A DNA stretch of 64,000 bases, from NCBI GenBank assembly GCA_964372115.1, contig CAYJPN010000005.1:139161-203160 (forward strand), read 5' to 3'. This stretch comes from CG2-30-36-16 sp964372115. GTDB lineage: Bacteria; Bacteroidota; Ignavibacteria; Ignavibacteriales; Ignavibacteriaceae. Below the pieces are notes generated by a model. The model had not been told where the DNA came from. It ran no database searches and was given only the letters and a program-made list of their open reading frames with translations. Made by a program: the position numbers and the translations under genes. Below are positions 44,819 to 53,856 of the stretch, one piece after another. Numbering within the stretch: position 1 is the stretch's first letter; each line of letters begins with the position of its first letter.

Positions 44819-47800
44819 TTAATATAATATTGTAACTTTTGCGGGAAACTGATTAATTGTAATTGAATTATTAGTAAACAATTTGCTTTCAGTTCCATTA
44901 ATAAAAACTTTAAGAGGCATTTTGGACGAATTAAAATTTTTAAGAATAATATTTCCGGCAGGAAGATTTAATTCACCGTACAAATTGAGTGAATAATGAT
45001 CATCGCTTTTTATAATATTATATGAAAGCTCGCCGTAATAAGTTGGAAGATGTTCTATCGACATACCGCCGGATGCGTTTATCCAATCTTCGTATAAGGC
45101 AGCGCCAATTACTAAAGATGTATCATAATCGTTTTCGTAAACGAACATCGCCCGTACTGCGTTGATAAAATCGGAGCCCACCCAGGTATGCGGCATATCG
45201 CCAATGTAGCCGGGATATTTTTCATCACGCCAAACAACTTCTGCCCAGGCATTCCAGCCATACGGGCGCTGGGCTTTCAAAAAGTATTCAATTAAATTAT
45301 GCGCACGTTCCGGTTCGTTAAGAAAAATAAACGAACCGATAATGCGCACTTCATAAGGCGTATAATTTACCCAATCGGTTTTACCATTTCGCCGATTGCT
45401 GAAATAGTTGTAATAACGATTAAAAGTATTGCTTAACTGCGGCTCCGGCAAATTAGGAAGTTCATTAACCGGATAAATAGCAATGGTTGTAGATGTTGCA
45501 TCAAAGTCACCAAGTTCTGCACATCCCGGGATGTAATCGATATCTTTTATTTTGATTGCAAGTTTTAATGAGTTGTACAAGTTCTCCCTAAAACTATCGC
45601 GTATCGATTTGAACCGCAGATATTCTTTTTCATCCTTTAGTATCGCTTCAATATCAACTGCGTCTTTTAATCCGCGAAGTGTAAAAAAATCGTCCCAGTA
45701 AGAGTGCATTGGCTTTGCTGAGTAACCTTCGTGACTGATGGATTCAGGCATCAAACCGTAGAATGGTCTAAGACTGTCGCTCCCGTTTTTTATATCTTCT
45801 ATCAATGTCTCAGCGATCATCGATTGAATATAATCCACAGTCTTTATCACCTTTAAGTTGTTGTTCGCAAGAAAGCTTGAGTCGTGAGTAAAGTTATAAA
45901 ACTGTTTGATTAAAAATAGGTATTCTCCATGACTATCATTTTCAGGAACAGGATCGGGACCGCGCGAATCTACCACGCATGGAATTTTTCCGTTTTCAAA
46001 CTGGTTTGCCGAATACCAATCAATAAAGTCTCGAACTTCATCAACAATGCCTGATTTTAAAAGTGCGGAAGAAGTTAAAGAACCGTCTCTTATCCAGCTT
46101 CGTTCATAAGAGCGGGAGCCCGGCTGAATACCGGCGTTATCTCTATTTATAAGTATATAAGCTAGATTAGACCTGTAAGTATCAGCTATTTTTTTTCCGC
46201 TGATAGGAAGATTAAATTTTATGTAATTTAATTTATCCTGCCAGAATTGCTTCGTCTGCGCAAATAAGTTTTTAAATGCTTGGCTGTTACTTTTATCATC
46301 TGAAAATATCAAGTTCTCCGGTACCTCTTTATAAAACGGCACGGCAAGCAAAATTTCTTTTTTCTCGCCAGGTTTTAAATCAAAATTGTAACACAATACT
46401 CCGGAAGCAAGTTTTTGTTTGTCTTCAACACTCTTTGCAGAGGGCATTTCACCTTTTGCTAATAATTCGGCTGTGTTCGCTTCATCAAAATATAGCACTC
46501 CGGCAGATGAATATTTAGTTAAAGGAATTAAATATTTATCGTCATCAACTTTTATTAATGAATCTGATATATTTATTGATGAAATACTTGAGACGCCGCC
46601 CCGCAGATTAAGCCATTGATAGTAAGGATTAACCTGAAATGGACGAAGCAGCAGAAACAATTTTCCCGAAATAGAAACTTTATTTTGGTTTTCAATTATG
46701 TATGAATTAAATAGAGTTGAGTTTTTATTCGCTTCCCCTGCTGCAAACGATTTTATTTTTAAATTTATCTTATCCTTTTCCCACTTTACCTCGGGCATGG
46801 GCAGGTAATCGTCTTCCAGCGACTGAGACTTATTTACATCGTTCCAGGTAATCAACTTATTTTTTAGATATAACATCGGTTCAATCGAAAACCGATTTTT
46901 ATCAACTTCAATTGTTCCGTCTTCATTTATCAACGCTTCTTTTACATCCGAATTTACACCGATGACCGTCCAGTGAGATGCCTCTTCATAAAAATAACGG
47001 GGGAAATATCCACGGGGATATTCTTTTGCCATATTGATAAAAAATTTGTTTAGCTCCTCCGAATAACCCGGTTCGAGAATTTTTAATTCGTTTATCCCTA
47101 TTTCCCTCGCGCTGTTGCTGGTCATTACAATCTGTGCAAACTTTGCTTCAGCATCCTTTAATCTTATATAACTTCTGCCTCCATTAATTTTTTCAACTGA
47201 GTAAACATTCTCCCAGTTTGTTTTATCATCGGATAAAAAGAATTTATAACCATCCGGATACCATTTTTTGTCCCAATCAATTATAAATCCGCCGAATTCT
47301 CTCGGCTGTTTAAAATCTATAAATATTGTATCTGATTTTGATTTTTTACTCAACCACGTTGTTGTATTGCTGCCATCACTGATATTTTTTAGTGAGTATT
47401 TGCCGCTCTTTTGACTTGAGGCTGTAAACTGTGGTTGCGCGGCAGGAGTCTTTTCGGCGGGCAGTTCTTCAAACTGTAAATCATCAAACTCCACCCATCC
47501 TTTTCCACCGTTATAAGAAGCAATTGTAAATTCGATGCGTGAGATATTTTCTAAAGATTTCTCAGTAGTTGGTCCCCACGCAAATTTAATATGTCTTTTT
47601 TTCACCGTAAATTTTTTCCAATCAACCGGAAATTCAAAATTACGATTGTTCATCCACCAGACGTTCTCACCGGTGCTGTCGAGAAATTTTACTTCAAGAT
47701 TGTTGTGCGGCGAATTAGCTCTTAAATAAAAAATGAATTTAAAGTTTTCAGGTAACTTGATAGAAACGGCTTTTTGTATTCCACCGTAACCGGTTCCTTT

Positions 47801-47998
47801 TGTAAAATCATAGGTAAGACGTATTGCATTACCATTTCTTCCGGAAACTTTTTCAATAGAAACATTAACACCATCGGCTTTAAAGATTTTCCAATTTTCA
47901 GGCGATTCAAAATCATCCAATAAAACCTTTTGCGCTGATGCGGTATAAGTAAATAAGAACATCAACACAAAATATTTAATGGAAATAATCTTCTTCAT
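44819..47998 (-). CDS. Large exported six-hairpin glycosidase with CBM-like and discoidin domains
   Basis: A 1059-residue protein. Signal peptide (MKKIISIKYFVLMFLFTYTASA). A beta-sandwich module at about 25-190 resembles carbohydrate-binding CIA30/CBM11-like domains (LLDDFESPENWKIF, GWVEFDDLQFEEL). An F5/8 type C (discoidin/CBM32-like) module follows at about 195-310 (SSQKSGKYSLKNISDGSNTT). An (alpha/alpha)6 catalytic-like region spans about 590-980, with SYERSWIRDGSLTSSALL, NDSHGEYLFLIKQFY and GDMPHTWVGSDFINAVRAM. Conserved WIRDG and late Glu/Asp resemble six-hairpin glycosidases, but I cannot assign a CAZy family. An upstream in-frame Met at 48037 would hide the signal peptide. It lies 16 bases after the second GH144-like gene. 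Confidence 0.72.
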   Translation of the reverse strand: MKKIISIKYFVLMFLFTYTASAQKVLLDDFESPENWKIFKADGVNVSIEKVSGRNGNAIRLTYDFTKGTGYGGIQKAVSIKLPENFKFIFYLRANSPHNNLEVKFLDSTGENVWWMNNRNFEFPVDWKKFTVKKRHIKFAWGPTTEKSLENISRIEFTIASYNGGKGWVEFDDLQFEELPAEKTPAAQPQFTASSQKSGKYSLKNISDGSNTTTWLSKKSKSDTIFIDFKQPREFGGFIIDWDKKWYPDGYKFFLSDDKTNWENVYSVEKINGGRSYIRLKDAEAKFAQIVMTSNSAREIGINELKILEPGYSEELNKFFINMAKEYPRGYFPRYFYEEASHWTVIGVNSDVKEALINEDGTIEVDKNRFSIEPMLYLKNKLITWNDVNKSQSLEDDYLPMPEVKWEKDKINLKIKSFAAGEANKNSTLFNSYIIENQNKVSISGKLFLLLRPFQVNPYYQWLNLRGGVSSISSINISDSLIKVDDDKYLIPLTKYSSAGVLYFDEANTAELLAKGEMPSAKSVEDKQKLASGVLCYNFDLKPGEKKEILLAVPFYKEVPENLIFSDDKSNSQAFKNLFAQTKQFWQDKLNYIKFNLPISGKKIADTYRSNLAYILINRDNAGIQPGSRSYERSWIRDGSLTSSALLKSGIVDEVRDFIDWYSANQFENGKIPCVVDSRGPDPVPENDSHGEYLFLIKQFYNFTHDSSFLANNNLKVIKTVDYIQSMIAETLIEDIKNGSDSLRPFYGLMPESISHEGYSAKPMHSYWDDFFTLRGLKDAVDIEAILKDEKEYLRFKSIRDSFRENLYNSLKLAIKIKDIDYIPGCAELGDFDATSTTIAIYPVNELPNLPEPQLSNTFNRYYNYFSNRRNGKTDWVNYTPYEVRIIGSFIFLNEPERAHNLIEYFLKAQRPYGWNAWAEVVWRDEKYPGYIGDMPHTWVGSDFINAVRAMFVYENDYDTSLVIGAALYEDWINASGGMSIEHLPTYYGELSYNIIKSDDHYSLNLYGELNLPAGNIILKNFNSSKMPLKVFINGTESKLFTNNSITINQFPAKVTILY

Positions 47999-48014
47999 AC
48001 TTAATAAAAGTCTG

Positions 48015-49427
48015 CTATTTATTTTGAAGATAATCAAACCCGAGTACTTTTAAGCCTTTCTGTATTAAAGAATCTTTCATAAAATAATTCCAGACTAATC
48101 CGCTTCTCAAGTTTTCTATCATTAACACAATCGGTCCTTCATCAATACCAATGTACTCTTTGTTAAACCAGTTCAATGTAGGATTAAATGAATCAAGCAT
48201 TCCGTAAGTTGACCATAATCCTTTATTGCTGTAAAGTTTGTTCATATTCATCAAAGCAGGCAGACAAATTTCGGGAGCAAAAACGATAGAACCGCCAGCT
48301 GCTGTCGGGGCAATTGTACCGTCATCAAAATAAACTAAATCTGGTCCGCTGGTGCCTCTGCCTGCGTAAGTGTAAAATTTTTTCCCATCAAAATTGTAAT
48401 TCTCTCCTGGTCCGTCGCATGCAGTTATTCCCCAGGTCAGTGAATCGTACCCAATCCAGCAGTTTGGATTTTCTATTGCATATTTACGCTGTGTATATAC
48501 CGCATTTCTTGAGTTTTCAAAATAGTCAATCCCTGCTTCTTTCATATAATCATCGGCGAGTCCTCTAAAATCGATAAACATATGTGAGTATTGATGACCG
48601 AACATCGGGGGAAAAATTGCGTGCGCAAAACCGGGGTAAGGTTCATTCCAGGTATAACTTTTTAGCCATGCAGCATATGATTCATTCGGGTTTTCTAAGT
48701 TTCCTCCAGCAGCGAGTATATAAAGAATGATGGCTTCGTTGTATCCGGTCCATCCCATATCGTGAAATTTTTTGGTTTCCGAATCCCAGCCCATACATAT
48801 TGAGTTGTTATATTTATTGTTGGTTTTCATCCTAAAAAAATTCCAGTCGAGTCGTTCTACAATTTTATCGGCAGTTTGACGAATTACATTTTCAACCGGA
48901 TCATCGGCATTAAAATACTGTCGGGCGAAGATTATGCCTGAAATTAAAAACCCTGTATCGATAGTTGAAAGCTCGGAGTGATAGTCGCGTGCACCGGTTT
49001 TCATTTTTAGGAAATGATAATAAAATCCTTTGTAACCTGTAGATGAAGTATCTCCATCTTGATTGGAGTTTAAAAAGAAATTTAAAATTGTGGAAACTAA
49101 GTGTGCCGCTTCCGCACGCGTAATCCATCCACGTTCGGCGCCGACTGCATATGTAGGAATTGCAAAACCAATGGCGGCAATACTTGAAGCAGACCAGCTT
49201 GCGGTGCGGTCTTTTACCAATCCATTTGCCGGATTAATTTCGTTAATAAAAAATCCGAATGAACATCGTTGCAATGAATCGAGAAAAAGTTCTTCCTCCG
49301 AATTTAATTTATAGTCTATTTTACCTTTTGATATGTAATAAGTATTCTTCTCTTCCTGTGCATTAGTTAAGGAAAAAGTTCCGATTAAAAAAAAAGTAAA
49401 AACTATTATTTTTGCTTCTGTAAACAT
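48015..49427 (-). CDS. Second exported GH144-like enzyme, without sorting tail
   Basis: A 470-residue enzyme with the same barrel as that at 39985-41892 (RCSFGFFINEINPANGLVKD, PTYAVGAERGWITRAEAAH, YHSELSTIDTGFLISGIIF, EGPIVLMIENLRSGLVWNYF). It has no FN3 domain or T9SS tail, so it is probably periplasmic while the other is surface-exported. The start at 49427 is chosen because GGAG stands five bases before it and the signal peptide (MFTEAKIIVFTFFLIGTFSL) begins there; an in-frame Met exists at 49442. Likely role: trimming imported glucan fragments in the periplasm before ABC uptake. Linkage unproven. Confidence 0.82.
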   Translation of the reverse strand: MFTEAKIIVFTFFLIGTFSLTNAQEEKNTYYISKGKIDYKLNSEEELFLDSLQRCSFGFFINEINPANGLVKDRTASWSASSIAAIGFAIPTYAVGAERGWITRAEAAHLVSTILNFFLNSNQDGDTSSTGYKGFYYHFLKMKTGARDYHSELSTIDTGFLISGIIFARQYFNADDPVENVIRQTADKIVERLDWNFFRMKTNNKYNNSICMGWDSETKKFHDMGWTGYNEAIILYILAAGGNLENPNESYAAWLKSYTWNEPYPGFAHAIFPPMFGHQYSHMFIDFRGLADDYMKEAGIDYFENSRNAVYTQRKYAIENPNCWIGYDSLTWGITACDGPGENYNFDGKKFYTYAGRGTSGPDLVYFDDGTIAPTAAGGSIVFAPEICLPALMNMNKLYSNKGLWSTYGMLDSFNPTLNWFNKEYIGIDEGPIVLMIENLRSGLVWNYFMKDSLIQKGLKVLGFDYLQNK

Positions 49428-49544
49428 TGCAGCTCCATGCATAGTGTCATATTTTATTTCGAACAGTTCTCATACTTAATTCATAACTTGTGACGAAACA
49501 ATATGAAGAACTATCCGATAATTTTCTAATGTAAAATTACTCTG

Positions 49545-50573
49545 CTAATTAAAACCAAGACTTACCGTAATGCGATGGGCTTCGGTTAATCTTCCATAAT
49601 CTGCATAAGCATAATCGAATCGTACATTGTAAGCGCCCCCCAGGTCCTTCATAACACCGCCGCCGAAAACAAAACCTCCTTCCGCATCTTTTAGAAAAAG
49701 ATTTCTATACCCGGCTCGTAGTGTAAAATACTTTAATAAATTAATCTCAGTGCCAACTGCTACTGATTGATCATTATCATTCTGATGAATAGCATCCGCG
49801 GCAACCAATACTCCATAATCTTCACCAAAGTTGTATTTGTATGAAATACCCGCGCGGAAAATTGTTGGCAAAGGAAACTGATCGGTTCGTAGCTCAGCGG
49901 GAAGTTGATCGTTGTCACCGTGTTTTTGCGAATTAAAGTCATAGTTTAGGTACAAATCTCTTCCATCATACGAAGCCCGCGCACCGAAATTGGAAACGCT
50001 TGCGCCTAATGTTAATCCATCATTGAGTAATTGATATTGCACACCAAAGTTAAGTCCAAACGTTGAGAGTGAGCTATGCCATATCATTTCGGAAATGTAA
50101 TTTAATTGCATCCCAACCGATACACGGTCAGTAAGCATTATTCCATAACCAACACCGAGAGCAAAATCTTTTACCGAAAATCTTTCACCAGTTCCGAGCG
50201 GCTGCTCAACAGTTCGTACATCCATCTCACCGGAGTTCAGCATCGTTCCTGTTAAAGCTAAGGTTCCCAATCCATTAATATTAATAGCAGCAGCCAGATA
50301 GTTATAAGATATACCTGCAATCCACTGGTTAAATGTAAATTGGAGATCGGTTCCTTGAAGCCTGCCGATACTTGCGGGATTGTAAAAAATTGAAGATGCC
50401 TCACCGGATAGCGAAGCCCCTGCGTTTCCAATTCCAACTACTCTCGAACTTGGTTCGATCTTTAAAAACTGTCCTATAGTTGTTCCGGTTTTACTCTGCG
50501 AATAAGCAGGTTTAATAAAGGATATTAAACCGAAAAGAATAAATAGACATACTTTAAATAATTTTCTTTTCAT
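49545..50573 (-). CDS. PorV/PorQ-family outer-membrane beta-barrel protein
   Basis: A 342-residue exported barrel protein. Signal peptide to residue 25, then the family N-terminus GQFLKIEPSSRVVGIGNAGA and SSIFYNPASIGRL. Alternating beta-strands follow to the end (HRITVSLGFN). PorV is the T9SS shuttle/attachment protein in Bacteroidota, and related proteins are common in Ignavibacteria. It follows the T9SS partner gene by 11 bases and ends the TonB-receptor cluster, so here it may serve as an outer-membrane partner of that complex rather than as the general T9SS PorV. Confidence 0.85.
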   Translation of the reverse strand: MKRKLFKVCLFILFGLISFIKPAYSQSKTGTTIGQFLKIEPSSRVVGIGNAGASLSGEASSIFYNPASIGRLQGTDLQFTFNQWIAGISYNYLAAAININGLGTLALTGTMLNSGEMDVRTVEQPLGTGERFSVKDFALGVGYGIMLTDRVSVGMQLNYISEMIWHSSLSTFGLNFGVQYQLLNDGLTLGASVSNFGARASYDGRDLYLNYDFNSQKHGDNDQLPAELRTDQFPLPTIFRAGISYKYNFGEDYGVLVAADAIHQNDNDQSVAVGTEINLLKYFTLRAGYRNLFLKDAEGGFVFGGGVMKDLGGAYNVRFDYAYADYGRLTEAHRITVSLGFN

Positions 50574-50584
50574 ATCATTACCTG

Positions 50585-53500
50585 CTACTTAATAATTGCA
50601 AATTTGCCGATGAAAGTGCCGGCAGTTCCACCGTCCACATGAAATATATAAAGTCCGGGCGCTATTTCTAATTGATCTTTACTTCGCAAGTTCCACTCTA
50701 TGAAACCCTTATCGATATCGCCGCCATGCCGCAATGTTTGAACTAATTCGCCGGTAACTGTATAGATCCTAATTGTACAATTAACCGGAAGATTTCGAAA
50801 TTCAATTTTGCGCTCGCCTCTTCCTGTCACTGCAAAACGCTGGGGTTCAAAGCTGGCTGCACCTACATAGGGGTTTGGAACAACGTAAGGTTTTTCGGAA
50901 AATTGCTTTTTCGAAAGTTCATCGTTTACCGATTGACCTTTTGTGGCAAAGGTAAACCGGTCTTCTTTTGAGAGAGGGAAAATTAATCTTAACTGATACA
51001 TATCGCCTGAACCAGGCGGTATTACAGTTTGTCCGTTCATTCCGGTGGTATCAATATCAAGCCGCCATGTTGATTTTAGTATTGTGGGTTGCGACTCGGT
51101 CGCGGTAAGTAATTCTATATAATCATTATAATTTACAGGAAGCCCGAGGGTTGAGTTTGTACTTCTAAAGCGGAATTTCATTTTTTTATCGCCGCTCAGA
51201 GTTTTTGCAAAAACCGTAAACTTGACAGGTCGGCTTGGTGCGCCGATGCCGGCAACAGAAGTGTCGATAAAAGTATCGCTAAAAACAATATCTACATTAT
51301 CCGGAAAATTAACTCTCCTTAATCCTATCGGATAACCATAAGAATACCTGATTTTAAAAGAAGCGTTTGTATTGCTCGATTTTACAAGCATCGTATTTGT
51401 AGAATCAATTTTTAGAACCTTATCTCCGGTTATAACAGGCAAAATACCAGCGCCTGTTGGACCTGTGCCTTCTCCCTTAAAATCCTCACCGAATACAAAG
51501 ACCGTATCATTTTCTGTTTCGTCAACCAACTGATAGAATTCGGCGGCAACACTATCATCATGACTTGTAAATTCTAAGCGCAAAATATGGTTATCGGGAA
51601 CTAATTTTGAGTTTAATATTTTTAATTCAATAGTGCCGTTGCCTCTTCCTTCGGCATGAACAAAGTTCAACGCTTCGCCTCCTTCAAAACCGGTAACCTG
51701 AGGATTTGGAGTAACTTCAACCACATTCTTAGGTAAAATTGTTCCGCCGCGAAGAGTTTGACTTACGGAAATAGCGTTTTCTGAAGGATATATTTGCACC
51801 GAATCAATTCCATGATCGTAAGCCGTAACAGCATAGTAGTAACGCTGTCCATTAAGCACTGTCGTATCTTTGAAAGCATGACGTACACCGGTATCATCAC
51901 CAAGGAAATAAGCTACACCTTCAACTGTGGTGTTTGAAAACCCATAAATATTATTTTGCAAATCGTATTGAGCAATTGGTTTTCCGTTGCCAATTGGGCG
52001 TGTGCCGGTGGCAGTATAAATTACCTGCGGATCAACAAAAGTCGGATCAGTGCTCCGATAAATTCTATATCCCTCAAAATCGTTTTCATTTGAAATTGGA
52101 TCAAAAGTTCGCTCCGAAGCATTATCCCATGTAAGACTAACATAACCATCTCCTGCGAAAGCCTGCAAGTTTGGCATAGGCGGCGGAATAGCAAATTGAT
52201 AATTTGCTTTATAAATTTGTTGAACAATTTTTGTGGTTACTCTTAACTCGCGAAGGTTCTGCCCGAAACCCATTGCCAGAGAAAATCTTTCTGTTTTTCC
52301 AGCATCAAGAACAAATGGACCGGAAGCAAAAAGAAAGCCGATGTTATAATTTAATACTAAAGGTGCGTCAAATGCGCTGTCAGGGTCGCTAAAAATATTA
52401 AACAATCTTTTTGGCCATTGTTTTCCATCATCAAAAAATACAATTTGATCAGTTTCTGTTGATGGATTACCTGCGCCAGCGCGAATTCTGTTCATCTTAA
52501 ATCCGGTTAAACCAATCTGATCGGATTCATCAATATCTGTTTTATCAAAGTATGGTTCACCAAGGGTAGGCTTTCCATCCCCTTCCCCGGTATCATTAGT
52601 GCCGGCAACACCATCTGCTCCAACATCACTAAATTCGGATGTCCAATCGAGATCTTCGTCACCGGTAAACCAAACGCCTGCAACATAAGCAGGACGTTTT
52701 GTTATTTCGGCTAAAGAATTGGCAAAGTTAGAAAGATTATAATGAGCTGAAACATAATTGTAAATTGCTTGCTGCCCTATTATTTCGTCGCCGACACCAC
52801 CATCTCTTTTTTCATCAGTCATTCCATCAAGATCATTATCAATTCCATCAGTCGAATTGCCTGGCGTTTCCATATATGAATATCCAAGATAACCGGTTGA
52901 ACCTCTATAACCGTTTCCATTTTTATCCCAGGTATAAACCAGGTTCAATCCTGCTTCCTTGTCAAAAAATGCGTTGTCGTCATCCGATTCAGGAATACCG
53001 TCGAGTCCTATTCCAGAACCGCCGACACCGGAATCCATATACAATCCGAAAATAATATTGTTTTGATAGCTCGTTGTACTCTCGTTGGAGATGTCGTAAT
53101 GAAAAAAGATTACATAACCGGCTTGCGGATTAGCCCACTGAAATCCCCGCTGCTCCACACGCAATCCTAAACCACGGCGCGTATTATCGCGCGAATCCGG
53201 GTAGTATGACCAAGCATCATAATAATTGTCATCATAAACACAATAACTTTCTTGATCGGCTTTTGGCGCTTTACCAAAGTAGCCGTTCCACCATCCTTTC
53301 CATCCCGGGTCGTCAGCGTCGTTCAGTTTGTTGTACCAATCATCGGGCCAGGTACGCGGATCATTGCTAATTGCAGAAGATCTACCGGCATTTATAGTTG
53401 GGTCTATCTGAAAATATCCGAAACGCGGTTCAAACCGCATAGTTTTATTTGTAATAGGACTTGTGCCCTGTCTTTCCCTATACCCGGTTTCCATTATATA

Positions 53501-53854
53501 AGCCGATGAACCGCCTGTTTGATTTACTTTTGCAAGCACGAAAGGTGTTGTTCCATCGCTGTAATTTTCGCCGGAGCCTTTTGGAATTTCAACCGAGTGA
53601 AAAATACTTAAATCAACATTCAACGGATCGGCAGGATAATTACCCACCATACCGAAATTATAAAATATGGTTCTTATCAAATTAGCATCGTGCGTTCCCT
53701 CTCTTTCTGCATCAATTATTCCTCTCCATTCAGGAGGAACCACAGGGAGCAGGTTTTGCGAAAAAGCAGGACTTGAAACTAATATTAAAAAAATAACAAT
53801 TGAACATTTTTTTAACTTGAGTATGAGTGCGCTTAAATTAATTTTTTTATTCAT
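50585..53854 (-). CDS. Large exported protein with FN3 domain and T9SS-like tail, partner of TonB receptor
   Basis: A 1089-residue secreted protein. It has a signal peptide (to about 32), a long N-terminal region with Ca2+-type DxDxD loops (DGIDNDLDGMTDEKRDGG, DGIPESDDDNA), and an FN3-like domain near 565-670 (PPPMPNLQAFAGDGYVSLTW, FEGYRIYRSTDPTF). The C-terminal sorting domain is VVPNPYVGAASFEPQRF, ending PGLYIFHVDGG and GKFAIIK, which lacks the NPFNP core. It begins two bases after the TonB-receptor stop and precedes the PorV-like gene. In Bacteroidota this slot is taken by SusD, which it does not resemble. I infer a surface-exposed partner of the receptor; function is otherwise unknown. 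Confidence 0.72.
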   Translation of the reverse strand: MNKKINLSALILKLKKCSIVIFLILVSSPAFSQNLLPVVPPEWRGIIDAEREGTHDANLIRTIFYNFGMVGNYPADPLNVDLSIFHSVEIPKGSGENYSDGTTPFVLAKVNQTGGSSAYIMETGYRERQGTSPITNKTMRFEPRFGYFQIDPTINAGRSSAISNDPRTWPDDWYNKLNDADDPGWKGWWNGYFGKAPKADQESYCVYDDNYYDAWSYYPDSRDNTRRGLGLRVEQRGFQWANPQAGYVIFFHYDISNESTTSYQNNIIFGLYMDSGVGGSGIGLDGIPESDDDNAFFDKEAGLNLVYTWDKNGNGYRGSTGYLGYSYMETPGNSTDGIDNDLDGMTDEKRDGGVGDEIIGQQAIYNYVSAHYNLSNFANSLAEITKRPAYVAGVWFTGDEDLDWTSEFSDVGADGVAGTNDTGEGDGKPTLGEPYFDKTDIDESDQIGLTGFKMNRIRAGAGNPSTETDQIVFFDDGKQWPKRLFNIFSDPDSAFDAPLVLNYNIGFLFASGPFVLDAGKTERFSLAMGFGQNLRELRVTTKIVQQIYKANYQFAIPPPMPNLQAFAGDGYVSLTWDNASERTFDPISNENDFEGYRIYRSTDPTFVDPQVIYTATGTRPIGNGKPIAQYDLQNNIYGFSNTTVEGVAYFLGDDTGVRHAFKDTTVLNGQRYYYAVTAYDHGIDSVQIYPSENAISVSQTLRGGTILPKNVVEVTPNPQVTGFEGGEALNFVHAEGRGNGTIELKILNSKLVPDNHILRLEFTSHDDSVAAEFYQLVDETENDTVFVFGEDFKGEGTGPTGAGILPVITGDKVLKIDSTNTMLVKSSNTNASFKIRYSYGYPIGLRRVNFPDNVDIVFSDTFIDTSVAGIGAPSRPVKFTVFAKTLSGDKKMKFRFRSTNSTLGLPVNYNDYIELLTATESQPTILKSTWRLDIDTTGMNGQTVIPPGSGDMYQLRLIFPLSKEDRFTFATKGQSVNDELSKKQFSEKPYVVPNPYVGAASFEPQRFAVTGRGERKIEFRNLPVNCTIRIYTVTGELVQTLRHGGDIDKGFIEWNLRSKDQLEIAPGLYIFHVDGGTAGTFIGKFAIIK

Positions 53855-53856
53855 CT

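Noticed and set aside
50585..53854. SusD homologue
   Set aside because: The position next to a SusC-like receptor suggests SusD, but the protein has a T9SS-like tail, FN3 domain and no lipobox or TPR-like helical fold.
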